A stretch of DNA of 38,201 bases from an uncultured beta proteobacterium (GTDB lineage: Bacteria > Pseudomonadota > Gammaproteobacteria > Burkholderiales > Burkholderiaceae). This document shows, piece by piece, positions 19,825 through 29,069 of this stretch (the stretch's first letter is position 1; the number at the start of each line of letters is the position of its first letter). Position numbers and translations under genes: made by a program. The notes under the pieces were generated by a model that saw nothing but the letters and a program-made list of their open reading frames with translations, did not search any database and was not told where the DNA came from. The DNA lies in the NCBI GenBank assembly GCA_903846025.1, contig CAIMZP010000135.1, positions 1 through 38,201 on the forward strand. The letters run 5' to 3'.

Positions 19825-22512
19825 CTACAGTTTTTTTCTCACAATCTTAAAATCAGTGTCATCCACCATGCTTTCAATGCTAAAGCCAAGACTGCGCATG
19901 AGTTTGAGCATCCCAGGGTTTTTAGATAACACTAGCCCATCGATTTCCGATAGACCTTTATCGCGTGCAACTTCCATAATGCTAATCATTAATCGGGAGC
20001 CAATTCCTTGGCCTCCAAAGTTATCAGTAACGACTAAAGAAAATTCACAGCTAGCTTTGTCTGGATTGGTGCTGTAGCGTGAGACCCCAATAATTTTTTC
20101 AGTTTTAACCAAGTCGCCAGCTTCATCCAGCTTGGACTCCTGAATCAATGCAACTAATGCCATCTCCCGGTCGTAATCAATGAGTGTAAATTTTGCTGCC
20201 ATGGATGGTGGGAGCTCGGGGGAGTTGGAGATAAATCTAAAGTAGCGAGATTCATCTGAAAGAGTTTTATAGAAGGCTTTAAGCATATCCGCATCATCAG
20301 GATGAATGGGTCTAATCAAGTATTCGCCACCATCTTTCAGAGGACAAGTTTGCTCGTATTGATGGGGATAAGGCAGGATAGCTAAATGGTTATAAAGGCC
20401 GACTTGACTATTTTTCAGTATGGGTGAATTGCTGATGGCAATTCTGGCATCGACTGCAATCGCACCAGTTTCATCCACGATGATGGGGTTGATATCCATT
20501 TCGAGTAGTTGTGGCAACTCACAAGCCATTTCAGATACGCGTAATAGAATTTGTTCAATTGCCTCTTGATTTACGGCAGGTGCTCCGCGCCATTCCCCTA
20601 AAGTTTGAGCAATACGTGAACGACTAATGAGCTGGTGAGCGAGGTATTGATTGAGTGGCGGAAGCTCCATGGATTGATCGTTGAGTAGTTCAATCATGGT
20701 GCCACCTGCCCCAAATGCAATAACCGGCCCAAAAGGCTCTTCATTGACAAGGCCAATATAGATTTCTCGGCCACGCTTATTGCGAACCATTTTTTGTACT
20801 GTAATGCCATTAATTTTTGCTTTAGGCGCTAAGCGTCCTACCGTTTGCATCATATGTGTATAGATGTCTCTTACACCCACCGCATTCATCACATCCAATG
20901 CTACTCCATTGACATCAGACTTATGGCTAATATCGGGCGAGTCAATTTTGAGGACTACTGGATACCCAATTTGATTGGCTACCATCATGGCTTCATTGGG
21001 ACTTTTAGTCAGAATGGTTTGTGTAATTGGAATATAAAAGGCAGAGAGCAAAGCTTTTGATTCCAATTCAGTTAAGACAGTCCTTCTTTCGGCCAAAACA
21101 TTTTCAATGATCAGTTTGGCGCCATCCAAGTCTGGGCTCAAAGATTTAGAAAGAGGTGGTGGCGTTTGTTGGAGTAGTTTCTGGTTAGCATAAAAGCTGG
21201 AGATATTTCCAAAGGCGCCGACAGCCGCCTCTGGCGTTCTAAAAGTAGGGATATTGGCATTGGCCAAGAGTAATCTGCCAACTACTACGGATGAGTCGCC
21301 CATCCAGCAGCTTAATAGTGGCTTTGATATTTCTTTTCTAATGCCGGTAATAGCCGATGCCAGTAGCAGACTATCAATGGACGGTTTAGGGGAATGAATA
21401 ACCAATATTCCATCGACATTAGGATCGCTGTTGGCGATTTCAATCGCTGCGCAGTATTGCTCAGGCGTGGCATCTTCGGATAGATCAACTAAATTATCAA
21501 GAGAAGCGTATGGAGAAATCAGTGGTTTTATTTTTTCAATTGATTCAGGAGAAAGCTTGGCCAGCATCAAATGAATATCACTAATACTGTCAGCTGCCAA
21601 TACACCAGGACCACCACCATTGGTAATCACGGCCAATTTATTGCCAACCCGGCGGTAGCTAGAGGCTAAGCATTTGGCTGCAGAGAAGAGCTCGACAAAG
21701 GACTTCACTCTCACGGCACCTGCCCGCCGAATTGCCGCATCAAATACTGCATCACTGCCAACAATAGTGCCGCTGTGGGTTTTAGCCGCCTCATTGCCTG
21801 CAGGTTTATGGCCAGACTTCAGAACGATGACGGGTTTGATATTGGCAGCAGCTCTTAAGGCGCTCATAAACTTCCTAGAATCAGTAATTCCCTCTAGATA
21901 GAGAACAATGCTTTGCGTTTTGGCATCATTGCCTAAGTAGTCCAATAATTGGGCAATATCTACAGAGGCGTGTTGTCCAATGGAAGCCACGAAAGAAAAA
22001 CCAACCCCGTTAGTTTTTGCCCAGTCGAGCATTGCACAGGTCAATGCTCCTGATTGAGAGAGGAGTGCAAGGGGGCCAGAATTTGCAAGGTCGCTCATGA
22101 CGCTAGCATTGAGATGGCGATGGGGCCGCTGGAAGCCCATGCTGTTTGGACCCAATAACTTCATGCCATAGTACTTGGCAAGATCTTTTAATTCCTCGCT
22201 ATGTGTTTTATTGACCCCAGAGCAGATTAAGACAGCAGCCTGGTGTTTTAGGCGACCAGCCAAGTCAAGAGCAGAGATTAATTCCTCTTGAGGAAGGGCG
22301 ATGATAGCCACCTCTTTTGTTTTAATATCTTTTTTACTTAAATCAAGAGTGGTGTTGACATCCACCCACTCCACTTCGCCTAAATACTTCCCTTCTTGGA
22401 ATAGCGTTAAAAAGAGCTCTTGATAGGAGCCTTGTATTGGGGGATTTTTTGAATTTGTGAAAATGGAAACAGAGCTTGAGTCAAGCAATGCGTTTAAGTA
22501 ATGTTTTTCCAA
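19825..22512 (-). CDS. ADP-forming acyl/acetyl-CoA ligase fused to C-terminal GNAT acetyltransferase (Pat/PatZ-like architecture)
   Basis: CoA-binding and ligase domains (LLSQSGALTCAMLDWAKTNGVGFS; KTHSGTIVGSDAVFDAAIRRAG), ATP-grasp (YPVVLKIDSPDISHKSDVNGV), GNAT (NFGGQGIGSRLM). Confidence 0.9.
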   Translation of the reverse strand: MEKHYLNALLDSSSVSIFTNSKNPPIQGSYQELFLTLFQEGKYLGEVEWVDVNTTLDLSKKDIKTKEVAIIALPQEELISALDLAGRLKHQAAVLICSGVNKTHSEELKDLAKYYGMKLLGPNSMGFQRPHRHLNASVMSDLANSGPLALLSQSGALTCAMLDWAKTNGVGFSFVASIGQHASVDIAQLLDYLGNDAKTQSIVLYLEGITDSRKFMSALRAAANIKPVIVLKSGHKPAGNEAAKTHSGTIVGSDAVFDAAIRRAGAVRVKSFVELFSAAKCLASSYRRVGNKLAVITNGGGPGVLAADSISDIHLMLAKLSPESIEKIKPLISPYASLDNLVDLSEDATPEQYCAAIEIANSDPNVDGILVIHSPKPSIDSLLLASAITGIRKEISKPLLSCWMGDSSVVVGRLLLANANIPTFRTPEAAVGAFGNISSFYANQKLLQQTPPPLSKSLSPDLDGAKLIIENVLAERRTVLTELESKALLSAFYIPITQTILTKSPNEAMMVANQIGYPVVLKIDSPDISHKSDVNGVALDVMNAVGVRDIYTHMMQTVGRLAPKAKINGITVQKMVRNKRGREIYIGLVNEEPFGPVIAFGAGGTMIELLNDQSMELPPLNQYLAHQLISRSRIAQTLGEWRGAPAVNQEAIEQILLRVSEMACELPQLLEMDINPIIVDETGAIAVDARIAISNSPILKNSQVGLYNHLAILPYPHQYEQTCPLKDGGEYLIRPIHPDDADMLKAFYKTLSDESRYFRFISNSPELPPSMAAKFTLIDYDREMALVALIQESKLDEAGDLVKTEKIIGVSRYSTNPDKASCEFSLVVTDNFGGQGIGSRLMISIMEVARDKGLSEIDGLVLSKNPGMLKLMRSLGFSIESMVDDTDFKIVRKKL

Positions 22513-22835
22513 TTAAACCCCCTCCAATAAATACTATTACGTACGCTACAAAAGTGCGAGCAAGACGGTTCCAAACATAACCGCCCTATAAAAAATACAT
22601 GAGGTGTCTATTTAGATATTTTCATGGCAACAGTTATTATTTGCCACAAGACTCATTTATAAGCGCTCTCTACTAAGTCGATATTACCCATGTCATCTTC
22701 TTTATGAAAATTTTGGTATGTAAGCCCCAATTTCTTCTGAAATATGGTCGGAATGGCTGGTGATATGGAATAGCAACGCAACACCTCAAATCTCAAGACA
22801 TGCGCCCGAGTATCCAATTAAGCCTCTAAATAGGG

Positions 22836-22856
22836 CTTGATATAGCGCAAATCAAG
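22836..22856. promoter_or_regulatory. FNR/Anr-like dyad in divergent promoter region
   Basis: cttgat-atagcgcaa-atcaag inverted repeat; contains TTGAT-N4-CGCAA, a partial match to TTGAT-N4-ATCAA. Confidence 0.3.
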
Positions 22857-23050
22857 ACCACTTATTTACTAGTTTTTGATTTTGTTTCTAATAGATAAAT
22901 TCGTTTTATATCCCTCAGTAAATCAAGTCCGAACTAATTTGGCGGTTATCATTGCCCATTAACATCTTAATGAAGTGGGTGCGATAGCATCCAATCCAAT
23001 CTGTTTTATTTGTTTTCTTAGTCGTTTATTAAAATAGGAATTGGTAGCGC

Positions 23051-24562
23051 ATGTTAAGTAATTCACGGATATTAGATGCTAAATTTCGCAGCAAAATTAT
23101 GTCGGCAGATGAGGCGGCAAAGTTAATTCTTCCAGGCGACACTGTTGGGATGAGTGGCTTTACTGGTGCCGGCTACCCAAAAGAAATTCCCCTGGCTTTA
23201 GCAAAACATATCACCGAGGCAAATAATCGCGGAGAACGATTTCGAATTAGCGTCTGGACTGGCGCTTCAACGGCCCCTGAATTGGATGGAGCTTTGGCTA
23301 AAGTTGATGGGATCGAAATGCGACTTCCCTATCAATCTGATCCAACTTGCCGCGCGCGCATCAATGCTGGGCAAATGGAATATATTGACATTCATTTATC
23401 TCACGTTGCGCAATTTGCTTGGTCTGGATTTTTAGGTAAATTAGATACTGCCGTTATTGAAGTCACTGGCATTACTGAGGAGGGGTATCTGATCCCTTCA
23501 TCATCAGTAGGCAACAATAAGACTTGGCTTGACATGGCTGACAAGGTAATTTTAGAAGTGAATAGTATGCAGAACCCCCTCTTAGTTGGGATGCATGATA
23601 TTTACTATGGCACTCGTTTGCCGCCCGATCGCCAACCTATTCCGATAGTGAAATCAAGTGATCGTATTGGCATTCCATACCTTCAGGTTGACCCTAAAAA
23701 AGTGATTGCTGTGGTTGAGACTGCATCGCAAGATCGTAATTCAGCATTTAATCCGCCTGATGCAAATTCGCAAAAAATTGCAGAGCACATCCTTGAATTT
23801 TTAGAGTTTGAAGTGAAAAAAGGGCGTTTGCCCGAGCATCTTTTGCCTCTACAGTCTGGGGTTGGCAACATCCCTAACGCCGTATTGGCCGGTTTAAATA
23901 AAGGCAGATTTGAAAATTTAACTGCCTATACCGAGGTCTTGCAAGATGGAATGCTCGATATGCTTCTATCTGGAAAGATGACCTGCGCATCAGCTACTGC
24001 CATCTCGCTTAGCCCCGAGGTGCTGGCTCGATTTAATGGTGATTTAGATACCTATCGTCAGAGCATTATTTTGAGAACTCAAGAAATCAGCAATCATCCT
24101 GAGGTGATTCGGCGTTTGGGCATAATTGCCATGAACGGGCTTATAGAGGCCGACATCTATGGCAATGTAAATTCAACCCATGTGATGGGTACGCAAATAA
24201 TGAATGGTATCGGTGGTTCGGGTGACTTCGCTAGAAATGCCTATCTATCTATTTTTATGACTCCATCGACCGCTAAGGGTGGGGCTATTTCTAGTATTGT
24301 TCCGATGGTCTCACACGTTGACCATACTGAACATGATGTCCAAGTCATTGTGACGGAACAAGGTTTGGCAGACTTAAGAGGGCTCTCGCCTAAGAAAAGA
24401 GCTAAAGTAATTATCGAGAAATGCGCCCATCCAGATTTTAAAGCTGCCTTACTGGATTATTACGAAAGAGCTTTGCGCGACTCCGCTGGGAAGCATACTC
24501 CGCACTTACTCGATGAAGCTTTTTTATGGCATCGGAATTTCTTAGAAAAAGGCCATATGTAA
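23051..24562 (+). CDS. Acetyl-CoA hydrolase/transferase family (succinate/propionyl CoA-transferase type)
   Basis: GMSGFTGAGYPKEIPLALAKHI; VVETASQDRN; GSGDFARNAYLSIFMTPSTAKGGAISSIVPMVSHVDHTEHDVQVIVTEQGLADLRGLSPKKRA. Confidence 0.93.
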   Translation: MLSNSRILDAKFRSKIMSADEAAKLILPGDTVGMSGFTGAGYPKEIPLALAKHITEANNRGERFRISVWTGASTAPELDGALAKVDGIEMRLPYQSDPTCRARINAGQMEYIDIHLSHVAQFAWSGFLGKLDTAVIEVTGITEEGYLIPSSSVGNNKTWLDMADKVILEVNSMQNPLLVGMHDIYYGTRLPPDRQPIPIVKSSDRIGIPYLQVDPKKVIAVVETASQDRNSAFNPPDANSQKIAEHILEFLEFEVKKGRLPEHLLPLQSGVGNIPNAVLAGLNKGRFENLTAYTEVLQDGMLDMLLSGKMTCASATAISLSPEVLARFNGDLDTYRQSIILRTQEISNHPEVIRRLGIIAMNGLIEADIYGNVNSTHVMGTQIMNGIGGSGDFARNAYLSIFMTPSTAKGGAISSIVPMVSHVDHTEHDVQVIVTEQGLADLRGLSPKKRAKVIIEKCAHPDFKAALLDYYERALRDSAGKHTPHLLDEAFLWHRNFLEKGHM

Positions 24563-24631
24563 TCTTGTGATTACGCCTTTGGATGGCGGGGCAAGGTAGA
24601 TCATCCACCTTGGATAACATCAGATAGAACC

Positions 24632-24964
24632 ATGCTCTATATACTTAAAACGTTAATTTCTGCTTTAATAATTGTCGTAGTTGGCGAGCTTAGTAAGCGT
24701 AGCTCTGCCTTGGCGGCCTTTTTACTAGCATTGCCCATTGTCTCGATTACTGCATTTATGTGGATATATCTAGAGTCTAAAGATGGTGTAAAGATAGCTG
24801 AAATTAGCGAGGGAACATTTTGGTATGTGCTCCCAACATTACCAATGTTTTTGTTCCTGAGTTGGTTGCTGAGAAATAACTACAATTTCTACTTAGCGCT
24901 ATTTATTTGTTGTTTATTGACGGCAGGCTTATTTGCTATAACGCAATACTTTTTAGCGCGATAG
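24632..24964 (+). CDS. DUF3147 family membrane protein
   Basis: 110-aa polytopic protein (SALIIVVVGELSKRSSALAAFLLALPIVSITAFMWIYLE) resembling DUF3147. Confidence 0.8.
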   Translation: MLYILKTLISALIIVVVGELSKRSSALAAFLLALPIVSITAFMWIYLESKDGVKIAEISEGTFWYVLPTLPMFLFLSWLLRNNYNFYLALFICCLLTAGLFAITQYFLAR

Positions 24965-24973
24965 TTTCGAGTG

Positions 24974-25729
24974 TCATTCAAAGCTGATTGATCCGATGAT
25001 CTTCATCACCCAGCTATCACTGTTCTGGTTTGTGCCCTTACCAATGCCTAGGTTAATATTTGATTTGTCATATTTAGTATCAAGCGCTAAATAAGCTGTA
25101 TTAAAACGCTGGGAAATAGGAAAGGTATTTGTTGTATTGCTCATTTCGCTGTAGTACTCGGCACCAATAGATGTGTTGGGTGTGAGGCTATAGGCAAGCT
25201 TTCCAGATGGGGCAAAAGCCGTGCCACCACTTTTATTTAAGCCAATATCTATAGAAGGATTTACCGTAAGTCGCCATTTCGTCAGCTGTAAGGCAAGTAT
25301 GGGAGTAAGTTCATAAAATAATTGTTCTTGTCCACCAATATCTCTTAGGTAGACAATTTCATTTTTAACTCCATAGTGCCAGAGACCTTCTTCATCGTGA
25401 GTGGGAATGTACATATGCCCAACTTTGCCACCATTGACATATGAAGCGCCGTTATACCTGCTCAAAAACGCATTTACTCCAATTTCATTATTTTTTGCTA
25501 TGCCATAGGCGTATTCCAATCTAGTTTGAAATACGTCCGATTCAATATGTTGAGCCGCACTGGCTTGATAGAGATTGGTCTCCACTTCATAGCTAGATTG
25601 TTTTTGTTCTGCGATCAGTTCATCATGAACTTTGATCTCGAAAGGGGCTGAGAACACCGGCGCACTGACGAGGGGTAGCCACAGAAAAGTCGCCTTAAGT
25701 AGTTTTGCTGCGGATCTGAAAAATGACAT
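24974..25729 (-). CDS. Hypothetical exported protein, possible outer-membrane barrel
   Basis: Signal peptide ending VFSA; repeated amphipathic strands (LEYAYGIAKNNEIGVNAFLSRY..., YSLTPNTSIGAEYYSEMS). Confidence 0.65.
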   Translation of the reverse strand: MSFFRSAAKLLKATFLWLPLVSAPVFSAPFEIKVHDELIAEQKQSSYEVETNLYQASAAQHIESDVFQTRLEYAYGIAKNNEIGVNAFLSRYNGASYVNGGKVGHMYIPTHDEEGLWHYGVKNEIVYLRDIGGQEQLFYELTPILALQLTKWRLTVNPSIDIGLNKSGGTAFAPSGKLAYSLTPNTSIGAEYYSEMSNTTNTFPISQRFNTAYLALDTKYDKSNINLGIGKGTNQNSDSWVMKIIGSISFE

Positions 25730-25802
25730 TGTGAAACTATAAAGGACGAAATCGATTCCCTTTTGTTTTCAAAATCTTAAGAGGCCTAAAATATTCTTTT
25801 AT

Positions 25803-26504
25803 CTAACATCCTAATTGGGATGCAAGGTCCTCAATATTCTTAGCGTGATAATCGGTAAAGGTCTCCTGCTGTAGATCGCCCCTTGTAACATGGGGGCCGA
25901 ATTCAAGTGGCCTCTCCACAAAAGCCGTTTTAAGTCCACAGGCCTTTGCAGATACAAGGTCGTCCTTGTGTGCAGCTACCAGCATAACTTGCTCAGGATC
26001 AATATCAAAAATATTCGCAACACCAAGGTAGGTTTCAGGGTCGGGTTTATAGTGCCGAAATACTTCAGCAGAAAGAATTAGATCCCATGGGAGTGAAGCG
26101 TGTTTAGCCATATCCGCGAGAAGACCAAGATTGCCATTGGATAGAGTCACGATGGTGAATTTACTCTTTAGTCTGCTGAGGCCTTTTACGGTATCTATCC
26201 ACGGAGTGAGGCGGTGCCAGATCAGATTTAGCTCATGAATTTGATCTTCAGATAATGAATTAATGTTAAATAGATTTAAAACATCATCCAAAATCAAGCG
26301 ATGTAAATCATCTATTTTTGTCCAAGGCAGCTTTCCAGAGCGGACTTTCGCCATTGCTGGTTTATAGCCCGTTCGCCATGCAGTAGCAAATTCATTGGGA
26401 TCAGCTGCTAGGTTTAATCTTTTGACTTCGGCAGCGATTGATCCATGCCAGTCCACTACCGTGCCAAAGACGTCAAATGCCAGTACTTTTGTTTGCTTAA
26501 TCAT
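25803..26504 (-). CDS. Haloacid dehalogenase type II (HAD superfamily)
   Basis: LAFDVFGTVVDWHGSI, VTLSNGNLGLLADM, FRHYKPDPETYLG, LVAAHKDDLVSAKACGLKTAFV; start at MIKQTK (26504). Confidence 0.92.
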   Translation of the reverse strand: MIKQTKVLAFDVFGTVVDWHGSIAAEVKRLNLAADPNEFATAWRTGYKPAMAKVRSGKLPWTKIDDLHRLILDDVLNLFNINSLSEDQIHELNLIWHRLTPWIDTVKGLSRLKSKFTIVTLSNGNLGLLADMAKHASLPWDLILSAEVFRHYKPDPETYLGVANIFDIDPEQVMLVAAHKDDLVSAKACGLKTAFVERPLEFGPHVTRGDLQQETFTDYHAKNIEDLASQLGC

Positions 26505-26716
26505 GACTAAAATTTCTCTAGGAAGCGATAAAGGTCTAGGGGCAATCAATGCACCTGAGTTTGATATTAATTGAAGTCGAAAGAAAAAGCCCCAAAATCC
26601 CCTTTTTAGCCAGTTATCTCGTTTAATCTATTGCTTGAATCATGATTAAATATAGCGATATCCATTAGATAAAAATATGAATGGAGATATGATGGACCAC
26701 TTAACCTAAGGTATAT

Positions 26717-26896
26717 ATGACAGAAGTGAAAAAATCCCTATCTACAACCATTAAAGAGGCACTCGCTAAAAAGAATGCAAATCAGCATCCTGACTCTAAG
26801 GACTCCAAAGAGGGCGGTGGGGTCACTAAAAAGCGTACCGCCCCTCCCGCAGGCGCTGGCAAGGTTATGAAGAAGGCAGCGGGCAGGGGAAGGTAA
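26717..26896 (+). CDS. 59-aa Lys/Arg-rich small protein (not in ORF track)
   Basis: ATG...TAA read manually: MTEVKKSLSTTIKEALAKKNANQHPDSKDSKEGGGVTKKRTAPPAGAGKVMKKAAGRGR. Followed by a hairpin at 26926-26947. Confidence 0.6.
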   Translation: MTEVKKSLSTTIKEALAKKNANQHPDSKDSKEGGGVTKKRTAPPAGAGKVMKKAAGRGR

Positions 26897-26925
26897 TAAA
26901 AGCCTAGATGTCGTTGAGGTAGAAC

Positions 26926-26947
26926 ATGACAGGGATTCCCCTGTCAT
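26926..26947. terminator. Stem-loop downstream of the small basic protein gene
   Basis: atgacaggg-attc-ccctgtcat perfect 9-bp arms; no long T run. Confidence 0.5.
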
Positions 26948-27094
26948 TCATCCTTAACCCTAAAAAATGTCGATAAGCTTGCAAAGTAAGCTCACATAAA
27001 GATTCTAGAGGAATAAAACGTGGCCAACTAAATGGCCTTAGCAGTTCAGTTGCCAATTTTTGAGGTTTGGCAAGAATTTCAAAATTCAATTAAC

Positions 27095-27116
27095 ATTCGT
27101 TGACTAGTCAATGAAT
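27095..27116. promoter_or_regulatory. Candidate MarR operator
   Basis: attcgttgactagtcaatgaat: 22-bp palindrome with one mismatched pair, perfect 12-bp core ttgactagtcaa; ends 2 nt before the marR ATG (27119). Confidence 0.65.
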
Positions 27117-27118
27117 TT

Positions 27119-27613
27119 ATGAAAAAACCTACCTCCAGCCTCACAATAGAGTTCTACAAGCCCGAAACTTATCGTTTACAGGGCAGTATTGTGTATTCAA
27201 TGGTGCGCAATAAATTAATTTATGAGCGATTGGCCGACTCCAAGCTAGTGGATTTAGGTATTACGGCCTCACAAATGAGAGTTTTAATGATGATTGCACA
27301 CTCAGAGCGTGCAACAGTTTCTTCAATCTCAAGCTGCTTAGCAAATAATGCCGCTGCATCCGTACGAACCATTGATAAATTACAGAGAAACGGTTGGATC
27401 AAAAGGTCCCAGTCAGAGAGGGATAAAAGGGTGACCTATCTAAGCCTTACTGTAGCCGGCAGAAAATTATCTAAGGCTATTCCTTCTAGACTATGCGGAT
27501 TATTAAATAATTCGCTAGAAGGGTTTACTCATCAAGAATTTGAATTATTTAAATCGTTCTTAATGCGAATCGAAAATAATAATCTCAGGCAACTAGAGGA
27601 CACCTATGCTTAG
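27119..27613 (+). CDS. MarR family transcriptional regulator
   Basis: LGITASQMRVLMMIAHSERATVSSISSCLANNAAASVRTIDKLQRNGWIKRSQSERDKRVTYLSLTVAGRKL is a MarR winged helix. Confidence 0.93.
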   Translation: MKKPTSSLTIEFYKPETYRLQGSIVYSMVRNKLIYERLADSKLVDLGITASQMRVLMMIAHSERATVSSISSCLANNAAASVRTIDKLQRNGWIKRSQSERDKRVTYLSLTVAGRKLSKAIPSRLCGLLNNSLEGFTHQEFELFKSFLMRIENNNLRQLEDTYA

Positions 27614-29051
27614 CCTAGTGGCATTGAGGACCATTCTCTTTACGCTCGCATTAGGACTGATGCTATCTTCATGCGCACTATTTTCACGAAATAGCTTTCC
27701 AGAGCAAACGTCTAAGTCATTGGAACGGATTGAGCCAGCATTAGATTCAAAGAACTTTTCAATTGAAGATCAGTGGTGGCAAGCTTTTGGGGATGAGCAA
27801 CTCAATTTATTAATATCTCAGGGTCTTACACAATCAACCAGTCTTGATATAGCAGCTGCGAAAATAGCTTCAACAAAAAGCATGCTAGAGGCGGAACGAG
27901 CGAACTTTCTGCCTCAAGTTGCAATTAGCGGGGCAGTTGATAGGCAGCAATTGTCTACAAATTATATTTTTCTACCCGGTATGCCGGTGTATACCGGATA
28001 TGGAAACGTTAACGCCAGTTTAAGTTGGTCACTCGACATTTGGGGGAAACAGAAAAAATATTTTGATGCTGCGAAAAATCAAATGAAGTCAGCCCAAGCG
28101 AGCTACATGGCATCTAGATTATTAATCTCGACAACCATTGCTAGGGTCTATATAGATTATGACCGTATGACACGGTCTCGTCATTTCTATGCACGTGATT
28201 TCGAGGTAAGGAAAATTTTATATCGCATTGCACAAGAGCGACTTCGAACTGGAATGATTGATGTAGTTTTATTAAATCAGCGAAAACTAGAAATGGATAA
28301 TGCTGAGGTGAATATGAAGCAAGCTGATCTGAGTATAAGAATGGTTCAGCATCAAATAGCGGCGCTAGTACAGGAGGGGCCTACCTGGGGTGAATCATTG
28401 AAAGATCCTAGTTTAAAAACTTCCGCTTTAAATTTACCTGAAAAAATTCCATCAAATTTATTAGAAAGAAGGCCTGATTTACAGGCCCTACTAAGTCAAA
28501 TTGATGCAGCTAAATTACAATTAGAGGGTGCCAAGTTAGAATATTTGCCTGATATCAACCTTACTGGGTTTGCTGGCTTTCAATCATTTGGCTTGTCACA
28601 ACTCTTCAGCTCGAACAGCAGCCAATTTAGCATTGGACCATTAATCAATTTACCGATTTTTGATGGTGGTAGCATCGCGGCCAATATCACCGGAAAAGAA
28701 GCTGGTAGAAATGTAGCCGTCGCTAATTATCAAGAGCAACTGCTACAAGCTCTACGCGATGTTGCTGATGGTATTGCCTCTGTAAAAAGTACGCAGGAAA
28801 ACTTTATATCAAATCAAACCGCCTATCAGAGTGCGAAATCTAATTTCGATATTTCAAGAAGACGGAATGAGGTAGGAATTATTTCTAAGGAAGGTGTAAT
28901 TAATTCCGAGGAGAGCTCTTTAACCCAAGGGCAGGCGTTGGCAGATGCTAAAGCCAAAATGTTGACTGCTAATGTGATCTTAGTCCAGGCGCTTGGAGGC
29001 TCTTATTTGGAGTCTTCCCGGCAATTGAATGATCCAGCATCTGCTAAATAA
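27606..29051 (+). CDS. Efflux transporter outer membrane subunit (NodT/OprM family lipoprotein)
   Basis: Lipobox-like LMLSSCALF; DQWWQAFGDEQLNLLISQGL; LLERRPDLQALLSQIDAAK; overlaps marR by 8 nt. Confidence 0.93.
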   Translation: MLSLVALRTILFTLALGLMLSSCALFSRNSFPEQTSKSLERIEPALDSKNFSIEDQWWQAFGDEQLNLLISQGLTQSTSLDIAAAKIASTKSMLEAERANFLPQVAISGAVDRQQLSTNYIFLPGMPVYTGYGNVNASLSWSLDIWGKQKKYFDAAKNQMKSAQASYMASRLLISTTIARVYIDYDRMTRSRHFYARDFEVRKILYRIAQERLRTGMIDVVLLNQRKLEMDNAEVNMKQADLSIRMVQHQIAALVQEGPTWGESLKDPSLKTSALNLPEKIPSNLLERRPDLQALLSQIDAAKLQLEGAKLEYLPDINLTGFAGFQSFGLSQLFSSNSSQFSIGPLINLPIFDGGSIAANITGKEAGRNVAVANYQEQLLQALRDVADGIASVKSTQENFISNQTAYQSAKSNFDISRRRNEVGIISKEGVINSEESSLTQGQALADAKAKMLTANVILVQALGGSYLESSRQLNDPASAK

Positions 29052-29069
29052 TTTAATTAGATAGAAAAA

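Noticed and set aside
26738-26947. 69-aa antisense ORF on the minus strand
   Set aside because: Overlaps the better-supported 59-aa basic ORF on the plus strand and runs through the 26926 hairpin; low-complexity Ser/Leu/Arg translation.
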